64,000 bases of DNA from Microbacterium esteraromaticum (GTDB lineage: Bacteria > Actinomycetota > Actinomycetes > Actinomycetales > Microbacteriaceae). Numbering within the stretch: position 1 is the stretch's first letter; the number at the start of each line of letters is the position of its first letter. The stretch covers positions 2,852,001 to 2,916,000 of the forward strand of contig NZ_JAFBBS010000001.1 of the NCBI RefSeq assembly GCF_016907315.1, written 5' to 3'. This document shows, piece by piece, positions 1 through 8,870 of this stretch. Made by a program: the position numbers and the translations under genes. The notes beneath the pieces were generated by a model. It ran no database searches and was not told where the DNA came from. It saw only the letters and a list, made by a program, of their open reading frames with translations.

Positions 1-1
1 C

Positions 2-970
2 CTCGAGACCGTGCGTGCCTTCGCCAATGACGTCGACGTCATCACCTTCGACCACGAGCACGTCCCGCAGGAGGTGCTTCGCGCGCTCGTCGCTGACGGT
101 GCGCAGGTGCATCCGGGCCCCGACGCCCTGCAGTACGCGCAGGACAAGCTGGTCATGCGAGCGCGGCTCGCCGAGCTCGGCGTGCCGCAGCCCGACTGGG
201 CGCCGGTGCGCGATGCCGACGAGCTGCAGCGCTTCATCGACGAGCACAACGGAGGCGCGGTGGTGAAGACGCCGAGGGGCGGTTATGACGGCAAGGGCGT
301 GCGGGTCGTGCGCTCGGGCGCCGAGGCCGCCGACTGGTTCGACGCCGCAGCCGGCGAGGCCCTGCTCGTCGAGGAGCTCGTTTCCTTCCGTCGCGAGCTG
401 GCGCAGCAGATCGCCCGTCGCCCGAGCGGCGACATGGCCGCCTACCCGGTCGTCGAGACCGTCCAGCGCGACGGCGTGTGCGCCGAGGTCATCGCGCCGG
501 CGCCCGACACGACAGAGCGGCTCGTCGAGGTCGCCGAGCAGATCGGCCGGCGGATCGCCGAGGGCATCGGCGTGACGGGGATGCTGGCGGTCGAGCTCTT
601 CGAGACCGATGACGAGCGGATCCTGGTGAACGAGCTGGCCATGCGTCCGCACAACAGCGGTCACTGGAGCCAGGACGGCGCCGTCACCGGGCAGTTCGAG
701 CAGCACCTGCGGGCCGTCGCCGACCTTCCTCTCGGCGGCACCGAACCTCGTCAGCCGTGGACGGTCATGATCAACATCCTCGGGGGCCCGCAGGACGGAA
801 CCCTCGCGGAGCGATTCGCCCCCGCCATGCAGCAGCACCCCGAGGCGAAGATCCACACCTACGGCAAGGCTCCGCGCCCTGGTCGCAAGGTCGGTCACGT
901 GAACGTCTCGGGCGACGATCTCGACGATGTCGCCTACATCGCACGGGTCACCGCGTCGCTCTTCCTCTGA
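2..970 (+). CDS. purK: 5-(carboxyamino)imidazole ribonucleotide synthase PurK, 5' end missing
   Basis: PurK converts aminoimidazole ribonucleotide to N5-carboxyaminoimidazole ribonucleotide with ATP and bicarbonate, in de novo purine synthesis. The reading frame is open to the left edge, so about 50-60 N-terminal residues of the usual ~380 are outside the window. ATP-grasp features are visible: the glycine-rich loop TPRGGYDGKGV around residues 88-98 and the family-typical stretch NELAMRPHNSGH that contributes metal and substrate contacts. purE follows after 79 bases, the usual actinobacterial pairing. Family assignment is firm; only the true start is unknown. Confidence 0.95.
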   Translation, partial: LETVRAFANDVDVITFDHEHVPQEVLRALVADGAQVHPGPDALQYAQDKLVMRARLAELGVPQPDWAPVRDADELQRFIDEHNGGAVVKTPRGGYDGKGVRVVRSGAEAADWFDAAAGEALLVEELVSFRRELAQQIARRPSGDMAAYPVVETVQRDGVCAEVIAPAPDTTERLVEVAEQIGRRIAEGIGVTGMLAVELFETDDERILVNELAMRPHNSGHWSQDGAVTGQFEQHLRAVADLPLGGTEPRQPWTVMINILGGPQDGTLAERFAPAMQQHPEAKIHTYGKAPRPGRKVGHVNVSGDDLDDVAYIARVTASLFL

Positions 971-1037
971 GCCGATCGGGGGTGCCGACGAGCCGACGCG
1001 GCGCGTGCCGCTGCGAACTTCTCACAGAGGCGCCCCG

Positions 1038-1043
1038 TAACCT
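1038..1043 (+). promoter_or_regulatory. -10 box of purE, leaderless
   Basis: TAACCT lies 6 bases before the GTG at 1050. The same spacing recurs at many genes here and favours GTG 1050 over ATG 1047 as the purE start. Confidence 0.5.
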
Positions 1044-1049
1044 GTCATG

Positions 1050-1565
1050 GTGACTGAGCCACTGCACTCCTCGAGCTCGCCCCTGGTCGGCGTCGTGATG
1101 GGATCCGACTCCGACTGGCGCGTGATGGGCGACGCCTCACAGGCGCTCACCGACTTCGGCATCGCGCATGAGGTCGAGGTCGTGTCGGCGCACCGCACGC
1201 CAGACAAGCTGATGAGCTACGCGCGAGAGGCACGCAGCCGCGGTGTCCGCGTCATCATCGCGGGCGCCGGGGGAGCAGCGCACCTGCCCGGCATGATCGC
1301 CTCGATGACCGCCCTGCCGGTCATCGGCGTCCCGGTGCCGCTCGCATATCTCGACGGCATGGACTCGCTGCTGTCGATCGTGCAGATGCCCGCCGGCATC
1401 CCCGTCGCGACCGTGTCGATCGGTGGTGCGCGCAACGCCGGCCTGCTCGCGGCTCGCATCCTGGGCACCTCCGATGCGGCTCTCGCGGATCGCGTCGAGG
1501 AGTACGCGGCCGAGCTCGAGCGTCAGGTCGAGCAGAAGAACCATCGGCTGAAGGACTCCCTGTGA
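1050..1565 (+). CDS. purE: N5-carboxyaminoimidazole ribonucleotide mutase PurE
   Basis: PurE moves the carboxyl group made by PurK from N5 to C4 of the imidazole ring. The 171-residue length fits class I PurE. The substrate-binding signatures MGSDSDW (near residue 18) and SAHRTP (near residue 49, with the catalytic His) are intact, followed by the [11 protein letters not shown] loop. An ATG at 1047 is also in frame, but a TAACCT -10 box sits 6 bases before GTG 1050, so a leaderless GTG start is preferred. The stop overlaps the start of the next gene (GTGA), so purE and the LCP gene are probably co-translated. Confidence 0.93.
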   Translation: MTEPLHSSSSPLVGVVMGSDSDWRVMGDASQALTDFGIAHEVEVVSAHRTPDKLMSYAREARSRGVRVIIAGAGGAAHLPGMIASMTALPVIGVPVPLAYLDGMDSLLSIVQMPAGIPVATVSIGGARNAGLLAARILGTSDAALADRVEEYAAELERQVEQKNHRLKDSL

Positions 1566-3019
1566 CCTTGGCCGCTCCGCACGCCTCCGCGCGAGGCGGG
1601 CGGCCGCTCATCGAGACGCGCCCGCTGCGCTACCCCGACACCGCCGACGAGGCCACGATGGCGCGACGGGGCTGGTGGCTCGTCGTGCTGAACGCGCTCA
1701 TCCCCGGGTCGGCGCAGGTGCTCGCCGGAAACAGGCGTCTCGGGCGCTTCGGCCTCGGCGCGACCCTGTCGGGCTGGCTCCTCGTGCTCATCGGCGCGGG
1801 CCTCGCGCTGTTCGGCCGCGGTGCGCTCGTCTGGCTCGTCGTCGGCCCGCTGTCGTGGTTCGTGCTCACCCTCGTGCAGGTGCTGCTCATCGGCTACGCG
1901 ATCCTGTGGGTCGTGCTCACGATCGACGCCCTGCGCCTGGTGCGGCTGATCAGGGTGCCGACCGTGTCACGCTGGGCGCTGCCCGTGGCATCCGTCCTGG
2001 TGCTCTCACTGGCAGCATCCGGCGCCGTCTACGGGTCGACCGTCGCGGCCTCCAGCCGCGGCGCCATCGGAAGCATCTTCGGCGGCGGAGGACCGAGCCT
2101 GCCGCCCAGCGACGGCTACTACAACATCCTCCTGCTCGGTGCGGACAGCGGCGACGGCCGGGACTCCATGCGCTTCGACAGCATCTCCGTCGTCTCGGTC
2201 AACGCCGAGAGCGGTGCCGTGACGATCACCGGCATCCCGCGCGAGCTGCCCAACGCGCCCTTCAGCGAGGGCAGCCCCATGCAGGAGCTGTACCCGAACG
2301 GGTTCGAGGGCCACTCGAGCCGCACGTGCGGCTGGAACCCGTGGATGAACCACATCCGCAATGCCGCTGAGGTCTGCCGCGAGGATCATGGAACCGGGCT
2401 GTATCCGGACGCCGCGAAGCACGACTCCGCGCCAGGCATCGAGGCCACGAAGGACGCAGCGGAGGGTGCGCTCGGGATCGAGATCCCGTACTACGTCTTC
2501 GTCGACATGGATGCCTTCGCGGAGCTGATCGACGCACTCGGCGGTGTCGACATCGAGGTCACCGAGCGCCTGCCCAAGGGCGGCGGACCAGGTGACACGG
2601 GCCGCCCGGTCGAGGAGTGGGCGACCGGCTGGATCGAGCCGGGCATGCAGCACATGGACGGGGATACCGCGCAGTGGTACGCGCGGTCGCGCTACACCAC
2701 CAGCGACTGGGACCGCATGAAGCGTCAGCGTCAGCTGCAGGTGGCCATCCTCGATCAGTTCACTCCCGAGAATGTGGTCGCGCGCTTCAACGAGATCGCG
2801 GCCGCCGGAACGGCTCTCGTCGAGACGGACCTGCCGCAGGACAAGCTGCCGGAGTTCTTCGGCCTCGTGATGAAGGCCAAGGAGCAGAAGGTCGCGCAGA
2901 TCGAGCTCACACCCGAATCCGGTGTAGACGAGCACGAGCCCGACTACGCGCGCATTCGCGACATGATCCAGCAGACGCTGCATCCGCCGACGCAGACGCC
3001 GGCGACGGACGGCTCCTGA
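1562..3019 (+). CDS. LytR-CpsA-Psr (LCP) family glycopolymer transferase
   Basis: LCP proteins transfer undecaprenyl-linked glycopolymers (teichoic acids, capsules, arabinogalactan-type polymers) to peptidoglycan on the outer face of the membrane. This 485-residue protein starts at a GTG overlapping the purE stop. It has several hydrophobic segments in residues ~35-165, then a Gly/Ser linker and the LCP domain from about residue 183 ([10 protein letters not shown], then a DS-I-VVS strand and the GIPRELP segment) to about residue 400, where the Arg-rich [10 protein letters not shown] motif expected to bind pyrophosphate is present. Its place at the edge of a surface-polysaccharide region makes it the likely attachment enzyme for one of the local polymers; that link is inference. 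Confidence 0.92.
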   Translation: MTLAAPHASARGGRPLIETRPLRYPDTADEATMARRGWWLVVLNALIPGSAQVLAGNRRLGRFGLGATLSGWLLVLIGAGLALFGRGALVWLVVGPLSWFVLTLVQVLLIGYAILWVVLTIDALRLVRLIRVPTVSRWALPVASVLVLSLAASGAVYGSTVAASSRGAIGSIFGGGGPSLPPSDGYYNILLLGADSGDGRDSMRFDSISVVSVNAESGAVTITGIPRELPNAPFSEGSPMQELYPNGFEGHSSRTCGWNPWMNHIRNAAEVCREDHGTGLYPDAAKHDSAPGIEATKDAAEGALGIEIPYYVFVDMDAFAELIDALGGVDIEVTERLPKGGGPGDTGRPVEEWATGWIEPGMQHMDGDTAQWYARSRYTTSDWDRMKRQRQLQVAILDQFTPENVVARFNEIAAAGTALVETDLPQDKLPEFFGLVMKAKEQKVAQIELTPESGVDEHEPDYARIRDMIQQTLHPPTQTPATDGS

Positions 3020-3029
3020 TCCCGGCATA

Positions 3030-3057
3030 GGGGCTGCGCGGTTCGCCACGCAACCCC
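3030..3057 (+). terminator. Hairpin after the LCP gene
   Basis: A 12-base stem (10 of 12 paired) closes on a TTCG tetraloop at 3042-3045, 11 bases after the LCP stop codon. There is no T-tract, as is common in high-GC actinobacteria. It ends exactly at the GTG of the next frame, so that gene's true start may be further in. Confidence 0.45.
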
Positions 3058-4713
3058 GTGGCGTCACCCGCCGAGCTGCGGTCGACTGGGGCAGTGAGCG
3101 CAGATGACATCGACCGTGTCGCACGGGACTCCTTCGGAATCGATCGGCTGAAAGGCGCGCAGCGGGATGCCATCGCGGCAGCCGTGCGCGGTCGGGACGT
3201 GCTCGGGGTGCTGGCCACCGGATACGGGAAATCGGCGATGTACCAGGTCGCGGCGACCCTTCGTGAGGGCGTGACCGTCGTGGTGTCGCCGTTGATCGCG
3301 CTTCAGGAAGACCAGCTGGTCGGCATGGAGAACTCTCCGGACGCCCCGGCCGGGGTCGTCCTGAACTCGGCAGGCGGGGTGCGCCGCACGCGCGAGGCAT
3401 GGCGGATGCTGCGCAGCGGCGGCGCTCGGATCGTGCTGCTCGCGCCCGAGCAGCTGGCCAAGGATGACGTCCTCGAGGCGCTTGCTGAGCTCGACGTGAC
3501 TCTTCTCGTGGTCGACGAGGCGCACTGCATCGCGTCATGGGGGCATGACTTCCGCCCTGACTACCTCACGCTCGGCGCCGCGGCCGACCGCCTCGGACGG
3601 CCGCCGATCATGGCGCTCACGGCGACGGCATCGACACCTGTCCGCGCGGAGATCGTGCGGCGACTGGACCTTCACGATCCTCTCGAATGCATCGGCGATC
3701 TCGACCGACCGAACATCTCGCTGGAGGTTCGCAGGCATACCGACGATGCCGCGAAGAGGGCTGCTGTCGTGGACGAGGTCGTGCAGCTGGCGAAGCCAGG
3801 GCTCGTCTACACGGCCACCCGGCGCGACACCGAGAGCTACGCCGAGCTGCTGCAGGCGCGGGGTCTGCGCGCGGCGGCGTACCACGCGGGCATGGCGGCG
3901 AAGCGCCGCGATCGGGTGCACGAGGACCTCCTCGAGGGCAGGCTCGACGTCGTCGTCGCCACCTGCGCGTTCGGGATGGGGATCGACAAGCCGGATGTGC
4001 GGTTCGTGGTGCACGCCGATGCTCCGGAGTCGCTGGACGCGTACTACCAGGAGATCGGTCGAGCCGGCCGCGACGGGCAGCCGGCAGTCGCCGTTCTGCA
4101 CTTCCGCCCGGAGGATCTCGCGCTGCGCAGGTTCTTCACCGGGGGCGGGCCATCGGCGGGGGAGCTGCGAAAGGTGCTGCGTGCGCTGGGCGGCGGGGTA
4201 AGCAAGCGCACGGAGCTCGCTGAGGCATCCGGGCTGTCGAGCCGTCGCGTCACCGCCCTGCTGGCGCTGCTGTCCGACACCGGGCACGTGCGCATCGGCA
4301 GGCAGGGTGTGCGGCTGCTCACGCCGGGGGACCCCGCCGAGGCTGTCTCGGACGCGCGGGAGCGGGCGGACGAGCGCGAGCGCATCGAGCAGACCAGGAT
4401 CGAGATGATGCGCTCGTACGCCGAGAGCCGCAGGTGCCGGCGTCGAACCCTGCTGCACTACTTCGGCGAGGATCTGGGCGAGAAGTGCGGCAACTGCGAC
4501 CTGTGCGAGGAGGGCGAGCCCTCGACCCCGGACGGCGGGTGGGCAGAGGGCGCGTTCGGCGTGGACGATCGCGTGCGCCACGAGGAGTGGGGGCCGGGCA
4601 CCGTCATGTCGGTGGAGGAGGACCGGATGACCGTCTTCTTCGAGGCGGAGGGGTACCGGGTGCTCTCTCTCGAGCTGATCGCCGAGAAGGATCTCGTCGA
4701 GCTCGAGAAGTGA
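3058..4713 (+). CDS. recQ: RecQ-family ATP-dependent DNA helicase
   Basis: Superfamily 2 DNA helicase of the RecQ group, expected to unwind DNA 3'-5' during repair and recombination. Walker A is ATGYGKS (residues 53-59), the Walker B/DEAH box is VVDEAHCIASWGHDFR (DEAH at 153-156), and motif VI QEIGRAGRDG is intact. The Zn-binding module has four cysteines at residues 460, 477, 480 and 483. No HRDC domain follows; the last ~50 residues are a small Tudor-like segment (DRVRHEEWGPGTVMSV) like that at the end of UvrD-type helicases. The GTG at 3058 abuts a terminator hairpin, so GTG 3094 (giving MSADDIDRVA) is a credible alternative start. Confidence 0.9.
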   Translation: MASPAELRSTGAVSADDIDRVARDSFGIDRLKGAQRDAIAAAVRGRDVLGVLATGYGKSAMYQVAATLREGVTVVVSPLIALQEDQLVGMENSPDAPAGVVLNSAGGVRRTREAWRMLRSGGARIVLLAPEQLAKDDVLEALAELDVTLLVVDEAHCIASWGHDFRPDYLTLGAAADRLGRPPIMALTATASTPVRAEIVRRLDLHDPLECIGDLDRPNISLEVRRHTDDAAKRAAVVDEVVQLAKPGLVYTATRRDTESYAELLQARGLRAAAYHAGMAAKRRDRVHEDLLEGRLDVVVATCAFGMGIDKPDVRFVVHADAPESLDAYYQEIGRAGRDGQPAVAVLHFRPEDLALRRFFTGGGPSAGELRKVLRALGGGVSKRTELAEASGLSSRRVTALLALLSDTGHVRIGRQGVRLLTPGDPAEAVSDARERADERERIEQTRIEMMRSYAESRRCRRRTLLHYFGEDLGEKCGNCDLCEEGEPSTPDGGWAEGAFGVDDRVRHEEWGPGTVMSVEEDRMTVFFEAEGYRVLSLELIAEKDLVELEK

Positions 4714-4774
4714 CAAGCGCTGCCGAGTGCGACGATCGCCGGTGGGGCGACCCGGGTGGCCGTGGCCGCGAGGT

Positions 4775-4780
4775 TAGGCT
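4775..4780 (+). promoter_or_regulatory. -10 box of the GT4 gene at 4787, leaderless
   Basis: TAGGCT lies 6 bases before ATG 4787, so transcription probably begins at the start codon. Confidence 0.55.
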
Positions 4781-4786
4781 GACCTC

Positions 4787-5854
4787 ATGAGTGTGCAGCT
4801 GCGTGTCGTGTTCGACCAGATCGGCGTCGATGCCGACCTGGCGAGAGCAGGGCTCGGACTCGCTGAGGGGCTGATCCGCACCGCGCCGCGCGGTTGCGGC
4901 GTCTCTGCCATCGCGCCGAGCGGCACGTCGGTGACGATGCCCGGCCTGCACGAGATCCGCACCCTGCCTCTGGCTCGGCGCGAGCTGGCCGGCGCCTGGC
5001 AGATGGGCATCACCGCCGGAGTCGGCGGCGGTCTCATCCACTCGCCGACGCTGCTGGCTCCGCTGGTCCGTCATGACCGCGTGCACGATCACGACCAGAC
5101 CACCGTGACGCTCTGGGACCTGTGCGCCTGGGAGAGTCCGGACACACTGTCGAAGGCGAGTGTGGTGTGGCAGCGGTCGATGCTCAAGCGCGCCGTCAAG
5201 CACGCGGATGCGGTGATCGTGCCCTCCCATGCCATGGCGGAGCGCCTCGACGAGATCGCGCCACTGGGCGACCGCATCCGGGTGATCGCCGGTGCAGCGC
5301 CGACCGGGTTCCGCTCACCTGATGATGCCGCGGCGCTGCGCGCCGGCTTGCAGCTGCCCCGTGACTACGTGGTCCTCACAGGGGACGCCGCATCGCTCGA
5401 GCAGGGCTTCCGAGCGACGGCGCACGCCGGGACGGATGCGGTGGTGGTGGATGCCGAGGAGGGCACCGAGCCCACGCTCGCCGACCTGGCCGCGGCGGCG
5501 GGGCTGCCTCACGGACGCGTGCACATCAGGGGCGTGCTCGACGATGCATCGCGAGCGGCGACGCTCGCCGGGGCCCGGGCGGTCGTCGCCTCCTCTCCGG
5601 CGATGTGCTGGCCGTGGCGTCTGATCGAGGCGATGGAACTCGGTGTCCCGATCGTGGCGGTGGAGTCGGGCGTGCACCGCGACGTCCTCGCCGACGGGGG
5701 AGCGGTCGTGGCCTCGGACGAGTTGTCCGACGCGCTCGTCGATGCGCTCGGATCGGGTCGGGAGCGCCTGCGGGTTCTCGGGTCGGATCGGGCCAGGGCG
5801 TTCTCCTGGCCGAGCTCGGCCGAACGCGTCTGGGCCCTGCACGCGGAACTCTGA
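4787..5854 (+). CDS. GT4-like glycosyltransferase
   Basis: A 355-residue GT-B protein. The C-terminal half carries the donor-binding layout of family GT4: a putative loop near GVLDDASRAATLAGARAVV and the segment LIEAMELGVPIVAVESG, in which the glutamates normally contact the nucleotide sugar. The N-terminal half contains the acceptor-side strand IHSPTLLAPL followed by DQTTVTLWDLCAWE. It has no transmembrane segment, so it should act on the cytoplasmic face of the membrane. Donor and acceptor cannot be read from the sequence. It has its own leaderless promoter and precedes the LGFP-repeat gene by about 90 bases. Confidence 0.8.
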   Translation: MSVQLRVVFDQIGVDADLARAGLGLAEGLIRTAPRGCGVSAIAPSGTSVTMPGLHEIRTLPLARRELAGAWQMGITAGVGGGLIHSPTLLAPLVRHDRVHDHDQTTVTLWDLCAWESPDTLSKASVVWQRSMLKRAVKHADAVIVPSHAMAERLDEIAPLGDRIRVIAGAAPTGFRSPDDAAALRAGLQLPRDYVVLTGDAASLEQGFRATAHAGTDAVVVDAEEGTEPTLADLAAAAGLPHGRVHIRGVLDDASRAATLAGARAVVASSPAMCWPWRLIEAMELGVPIVAVESGVHRDVLADGGAVVASDELSDALVDALGSGRERLRVLGSDRARAFSWPSSAERVWALHAEL

Positions 5855-5946
5855 GAGAACGTTCAGAGTCGCGCGACACGCCGAGCGAGATCCCGCAATA
5901 TACCGCCCCAGTGGCATCATCTCGCAACTTCAGTCACACTATTCAC

Positions 5947-8820
5947 ATGCATTCACGTGGATTGCGCCCCCGAATGGTGTCAAGGACGGCTCGTTGGGCG
6001 ACGACGATCGTCGCCGTGCTCGCGCTGCTTCTCGGCACCGCCGTGCCTGCGACGGCCGCTGCGGCTCCTGTGGCGGCCGGCGTCAACGGCCCCGCGAAGA
6101 TGTCGCTCAGCGGCTGGTCGGCGGGCAACATCATCAGCGATGCGGTCTTCACCGACCGCACGACGATGACCGAGGCGCAGATCCAGAGCTTCTTCAACTC
6201 GAAGGTCAAGACCTGCCGGGGCGGCACCGACAAGTACGGGCCGATCATCTGCCTGAAGGACTACAAGACGGATTCGGTGTCCCGCTCCGCGGATGCGTAC
6301 TGCAAGGGCTACACGGGGGCCCGCGGCGAGTCCGCGGCGCGGATCATCCACCGCGTCGCGCAGTCGTGCGGCATCAACCCGCAGGTGCTGATCGTCATGC
6401 TGCAGAAGGAGCAGGGTCTGGTCACGCACACGTATCCGAGCAAGTGGCGGTACGACAAGGCGCTCGGCCAGGGCTGCCCAGACGACGCTCCCTGCAATCC
6501 CGCGTATGTCGGCTTCTTCCACCAGATCTACGGCGCAGCGCGCCAGATGCAGATCTACATGGAGGGCAGGTACTTCACGTGGTACAAGCCCGGCAACACC
6601 TGGAAGATCCGCTATGACGTCGAGATCTCCTGTGGCTCGTCGCCCGTCTACGTCGCCAACAAGGCGACCTCGGCCCTGTACTACTACACGCCCTATCAGC
6701 CCAACGCGGCATCGCTCAGGGCCGGCTACGGCACGGGAGACGGCTGCTCGAGCTACGGCAACCGCAACTTCTACAACTACTTCACCGATTGGTTCGGGTC
6801 GACGCAGAAGCCTGCCGTGACAGTCGACCCGCTGCGAGACATCAAGGCGCTGTACACCTCGCTCGGCGGATCCACCGGCGTCCTGGGCGCGGTCAAGACG
6901 AATCCGTCGTGCACGGCGACCACGGCGCGGTGCACTCAGACCTATGCCAACGGGATCATCACCTGGACGAAAGCACGCGGTGCGCTGACGGTCTACGGGC
7001 CGATATACAAGGAGTACCTCGTGCAAGGCGGCCTGGGCGGTGCGCTCGGGTACCCGAAGGAGACGCCGCGCGCCATCACGGATCCGAACGGGAACGGCGT
7101 CGGCCAGCAGTTCGACAGCGGATGGATCCACCAGTCAGCCGCAGGGACATTCGCCTCGTCGACCCGCTTCATGACGGCGTACAGCGCAGCGGGCTGGCTG
7201 CGCGGCTCGCTGGGCTGGCCGACCAGCCGCGAGACGTGCACCAGCGCATCGTGCGTGCAGGACTTCACCGGCGGTTTCATCGGCGCAGCCACGGGCAAGC
7301 CGGCATTCGCGACGCTGAAGGCCACGTCGAAGTCGATCGATGCGCTGCACGCCGCGCAGGGAGGATCGGCTGGCGTGCTCGGGGCGCAGGCGGGGGACAG
7401 GACCCTCGTCACCGACCCCAACGGCCATGGCCTCGCCCAGCACTACCAGAACGGGTACATCCATGCGTCGGAAGCAGGGACGTTCGCCACATCGGCGACC
7501 CTCATGACGACGTACAGCAAGGCCGGCTGGCTGCGCGGAGCCCTGGGATGGCCCGTGAACGCGGAGCAGAGGATCACCGACCCGAACGGCAACGGCGTGG
7601 TGCAGGGCTTCCAAGGCGGGTGGATCCACTCCTCGGCCTCGGGCACCTTCAGCACATCGAGCAGGATCATGACCGCATACAGTGCAGCGGGGTGGCTGCG
7701 CGGTGCGCTCGGCTGGCCGGCCAGCGCCGAGGTCTGCACCGGCGCGGTATGCGCGCAGGCGTTCGCAGGAGGCCTCATCAGCTTCTCCGGTTCCAGCCTG
7801 GCAGCCTCCACCATCGGCGTCAGCGCCGCCGCGATCACGAAGGTCCACACCGCCTCCGGTGGCATCAAGGGCCCGCTGGGCGCCGCCACCGAGAGCGCCG
7901 GTGTCGTCGCCAGCGAGAACGGCAGCGGTCTCACCCGTGGCTTCGCGGGCGGACGCATCCATTCCTCCGCATCCGGGACGTTCGCATCCTCGGCGACGAT
8001 CATGACGGCGTACAGTGCGGCGGGGTGGCTGCGCGGCAAGCTCGGCTGGCCGACGGGCGCGGAGAGCTGCGCGGGAACGTACTGCTCGCAGGCGTTCCAG
8101 GGCGGTTCCATCGCCTACACCAAGGGCAAGGCGGCAGTGGCGCTGGTCGGCGTCGCGCCTGGCGCGATCGATGCGGCCTACAAGGCTGCCGGCGGTTCTG
8201 CCGGTGCGCTGGGGAACGCGGTGGCGGATGTCTCTGTGGTGTCGGATCGCAACGGCAACGGTCTCGCCAGGAAGTACCAGCGAGGCTTCATCCATGCATC
8301 CGCGGCGGGGACGTTCTCGTCGTCGACGACGATCATGACGGCGTACAGTGCGGCGGGGTGGCTGCGCGGCAAGCTCGGCTGGCCGACGGGCGCGGAGAGC
8401 TGCGCGGGAACGTACTGCTCGCAGGCGTTCCAGGGCGGTTCCATCGCCTACACCAAGGGCAAGGCGGCAGTGGCGCTGGTCGGCGTCGCGCCTGGCGCGA
8501 TCGATGCGGCCTACAAGGCCGCCGGCGGTTCTGCCGGTGCGCTGGGGAACGCGGTGGCGGATGTCTCTGTGGTGTCGGATCGCAACGGCAACGGTCTCGC
8601 CAGGAAGTACGAGCGAGGCTTCATCCATGCATCCGCGGCGGGGACGTTCTCGTCGTCGACGACGATCATGACGGCGTACAGTGCGGCGGGGTGGCTGCGC
8701 GGCAAGCTCGGCTGGCCGACGGGCGCGGAGACCTGCTCGGCGACCTCGTGCTCGCAGGCCTTCCGCGGCGGCTCCATCACCTACGCCATCGGCAAGCCGG
8801 CCACCGTCTCGTACCGCTGA
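5947..8820 (+). CDS. Secreted LGFP-repeat protein
   Basis: A large exported protein (957 residues from this ATG). A signal peptide is seen, with a basic start, the core TTIVAVLALLLGTAVPA, and an Ala-rich cleavage region. Next comes a ~240-residue globular domain with six or more cysteines and the stretch VMLQKEQGLVTH, reminiscent of lysozyme/transglycosylase-type folds. The rest is about twelve LGFP-like repeats (forms such as LRGKLGWPTGAE and SAGALG) of about 55 residues, which in Corynebacterium proteins are proposed to bind the cell envelope. ATG 5974 or GTG 5911 are alternative starts; none has a clear Shine-Dalgarno site. The last repeats are almost identical at DNA level. Likely a wall-associated structural or hydrolase-like protein; catalytic activity is unproven. 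Confidence 0.8.
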   Translation: MHSRGLRPRMVSRTARWATTIVAVLALLLGTAVPATAAAAPVAAGVNGPAKMSLSGWSAGNIISDAVFTDRTTMTEAQIQSFFNSKVKTCRGGTDKYGPIICLKDYKTDSVSRSADAYCKGYTGARGESAARIIHRVAQSCGINPQVLIVMLQKEQGLVTHTYPSKWRYDKALGQGCPDDAPCNPAYVGFFHQIYGAARQMQIYMEGRYFTWYKPGNTWKIRYDVEISCGSSPVYVANKATSALYYYTPYQPNAASLRAGYGTGDGCSSYGNRNFYNYFTDWFGSTQKPAVTVDPLRDIKALYTSLGGSTGVLGAVKTNPSCTATTARCTQTYANGIITWTKARGALTVYGPIYKEYLVQGGLGGALGYPKETPRAITDPNGNGVGQQFDSGWIHQSAAGTFASSTRFMTAYSAAGWLRGSLGWPTSRETCTSASCVQDFTGGFIGAATGKPAFATLKATSKSIDALHAAQGGSAGVLGAQAGDRTLVTDPNGHGLAQHYQNGYIHASEAGTFATSATLMTTYSKAGWLRGALGWPVNAEQRITDPNGNGVVQGFQGGWIHSSASGTFSTSSRIMTAYSAAGWLRGALGWPASAEVCTGAVCAQAFAGGLISFSGSSLAASTIGVSAAAITKVHTASGGIKGPLGAATESAGVVASENGSGLTRGFAGGRIHSSASGTFASSATIMTAYSAAGWLRGKLGWPTGAESCAGTYCSQAFQGGSIAYTKGKAAVALVGVAPGAIDAAYKAAGGSAGALGNAVADVSVVSDRNGNGLARKYQRGFIHASAAGTFSSSTTIMTAYSAAGWLRGKLGWPTGAESCAGTYCSQAFQGGSIAYTKGKAAVALVGVAPGAIDAAYKAAGGSAGALGNAVADVSVVSDRNGNGLARKYERGFIHASAAGTFSSSTTIMTAYSAAGWLRGKLGWPTGAETCSATSCSQAFRGGSITYAIGKPATVSYR
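7994..8733 (+). repeat. 333-bp direct tandem repeat inside the LGFP gene
   Basis: Two full copies (about 7994-8326 and 8327-8659) and a partial third (to about 8733). The full copies differ by eye at two bases in the body, T8187/C8520 and C8279/G8612; the second changes Gln to Glu. The unit is 111 codons, so copy-number change keeps the frame. Confidence 0.9.
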
Positions 8821-8857
8821 CGGGCCGGCCATGAGAAGGCTCGGGACCGCCGTCAGA

Positions 8858-8863
8858 TAGACT
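8858..8863 (+). promoter_or_regulatory. -10 box of legB, leaderless; promoter of the leg operon
   Basis: TAGACT lies 7 bases before ATG 8871. It is the only promoter-like site found before the seven overlapping leg genes. Confidence 0.55.
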
Positions 8864-8870
8864 CGAGAGC

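Noticed and set aside
998..1011. Small hairpin GCGGC-GCGT-GCCGC between purK and purE as a terminator.
   Set aside because: Only a 5-bp stem with no tail; too weak to call in this composition.
971..1049. Purine riboswitch or other leader RNA before purE.
   Set aside because: Only 79 bases are available, no aptamer-like fold is visible, and the -10 box implies a leaderless mRNA.
2006..3538. A 510-codon minus-strand frame opposite the LCP and RecQ genes.
   Set aside because: Crosses the LCP terminator hairpin and lacks any domain.
5871..5880. Palindrome GTCGCGCGAC after the GT4 gene as an operator.
   Set aside because: A 10-base GC palindrome is expected by chance in this DNA and has no nearby promoter support.
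7994..8733. Direct repeats considered as a CRISPR array or mobile element end.
   Set aside because: The units are 333 bp, contiguous and in frame within an LGFP-repeat protein; no short repeat/spacer structure.
6789..8834. A 681-codon plus-strand frame inside the LGFP gene in another phase.
   Set aside because: Its repeats only mirror the LGFP DNA repeats; Arg-rich translation without signal peptide or domain.
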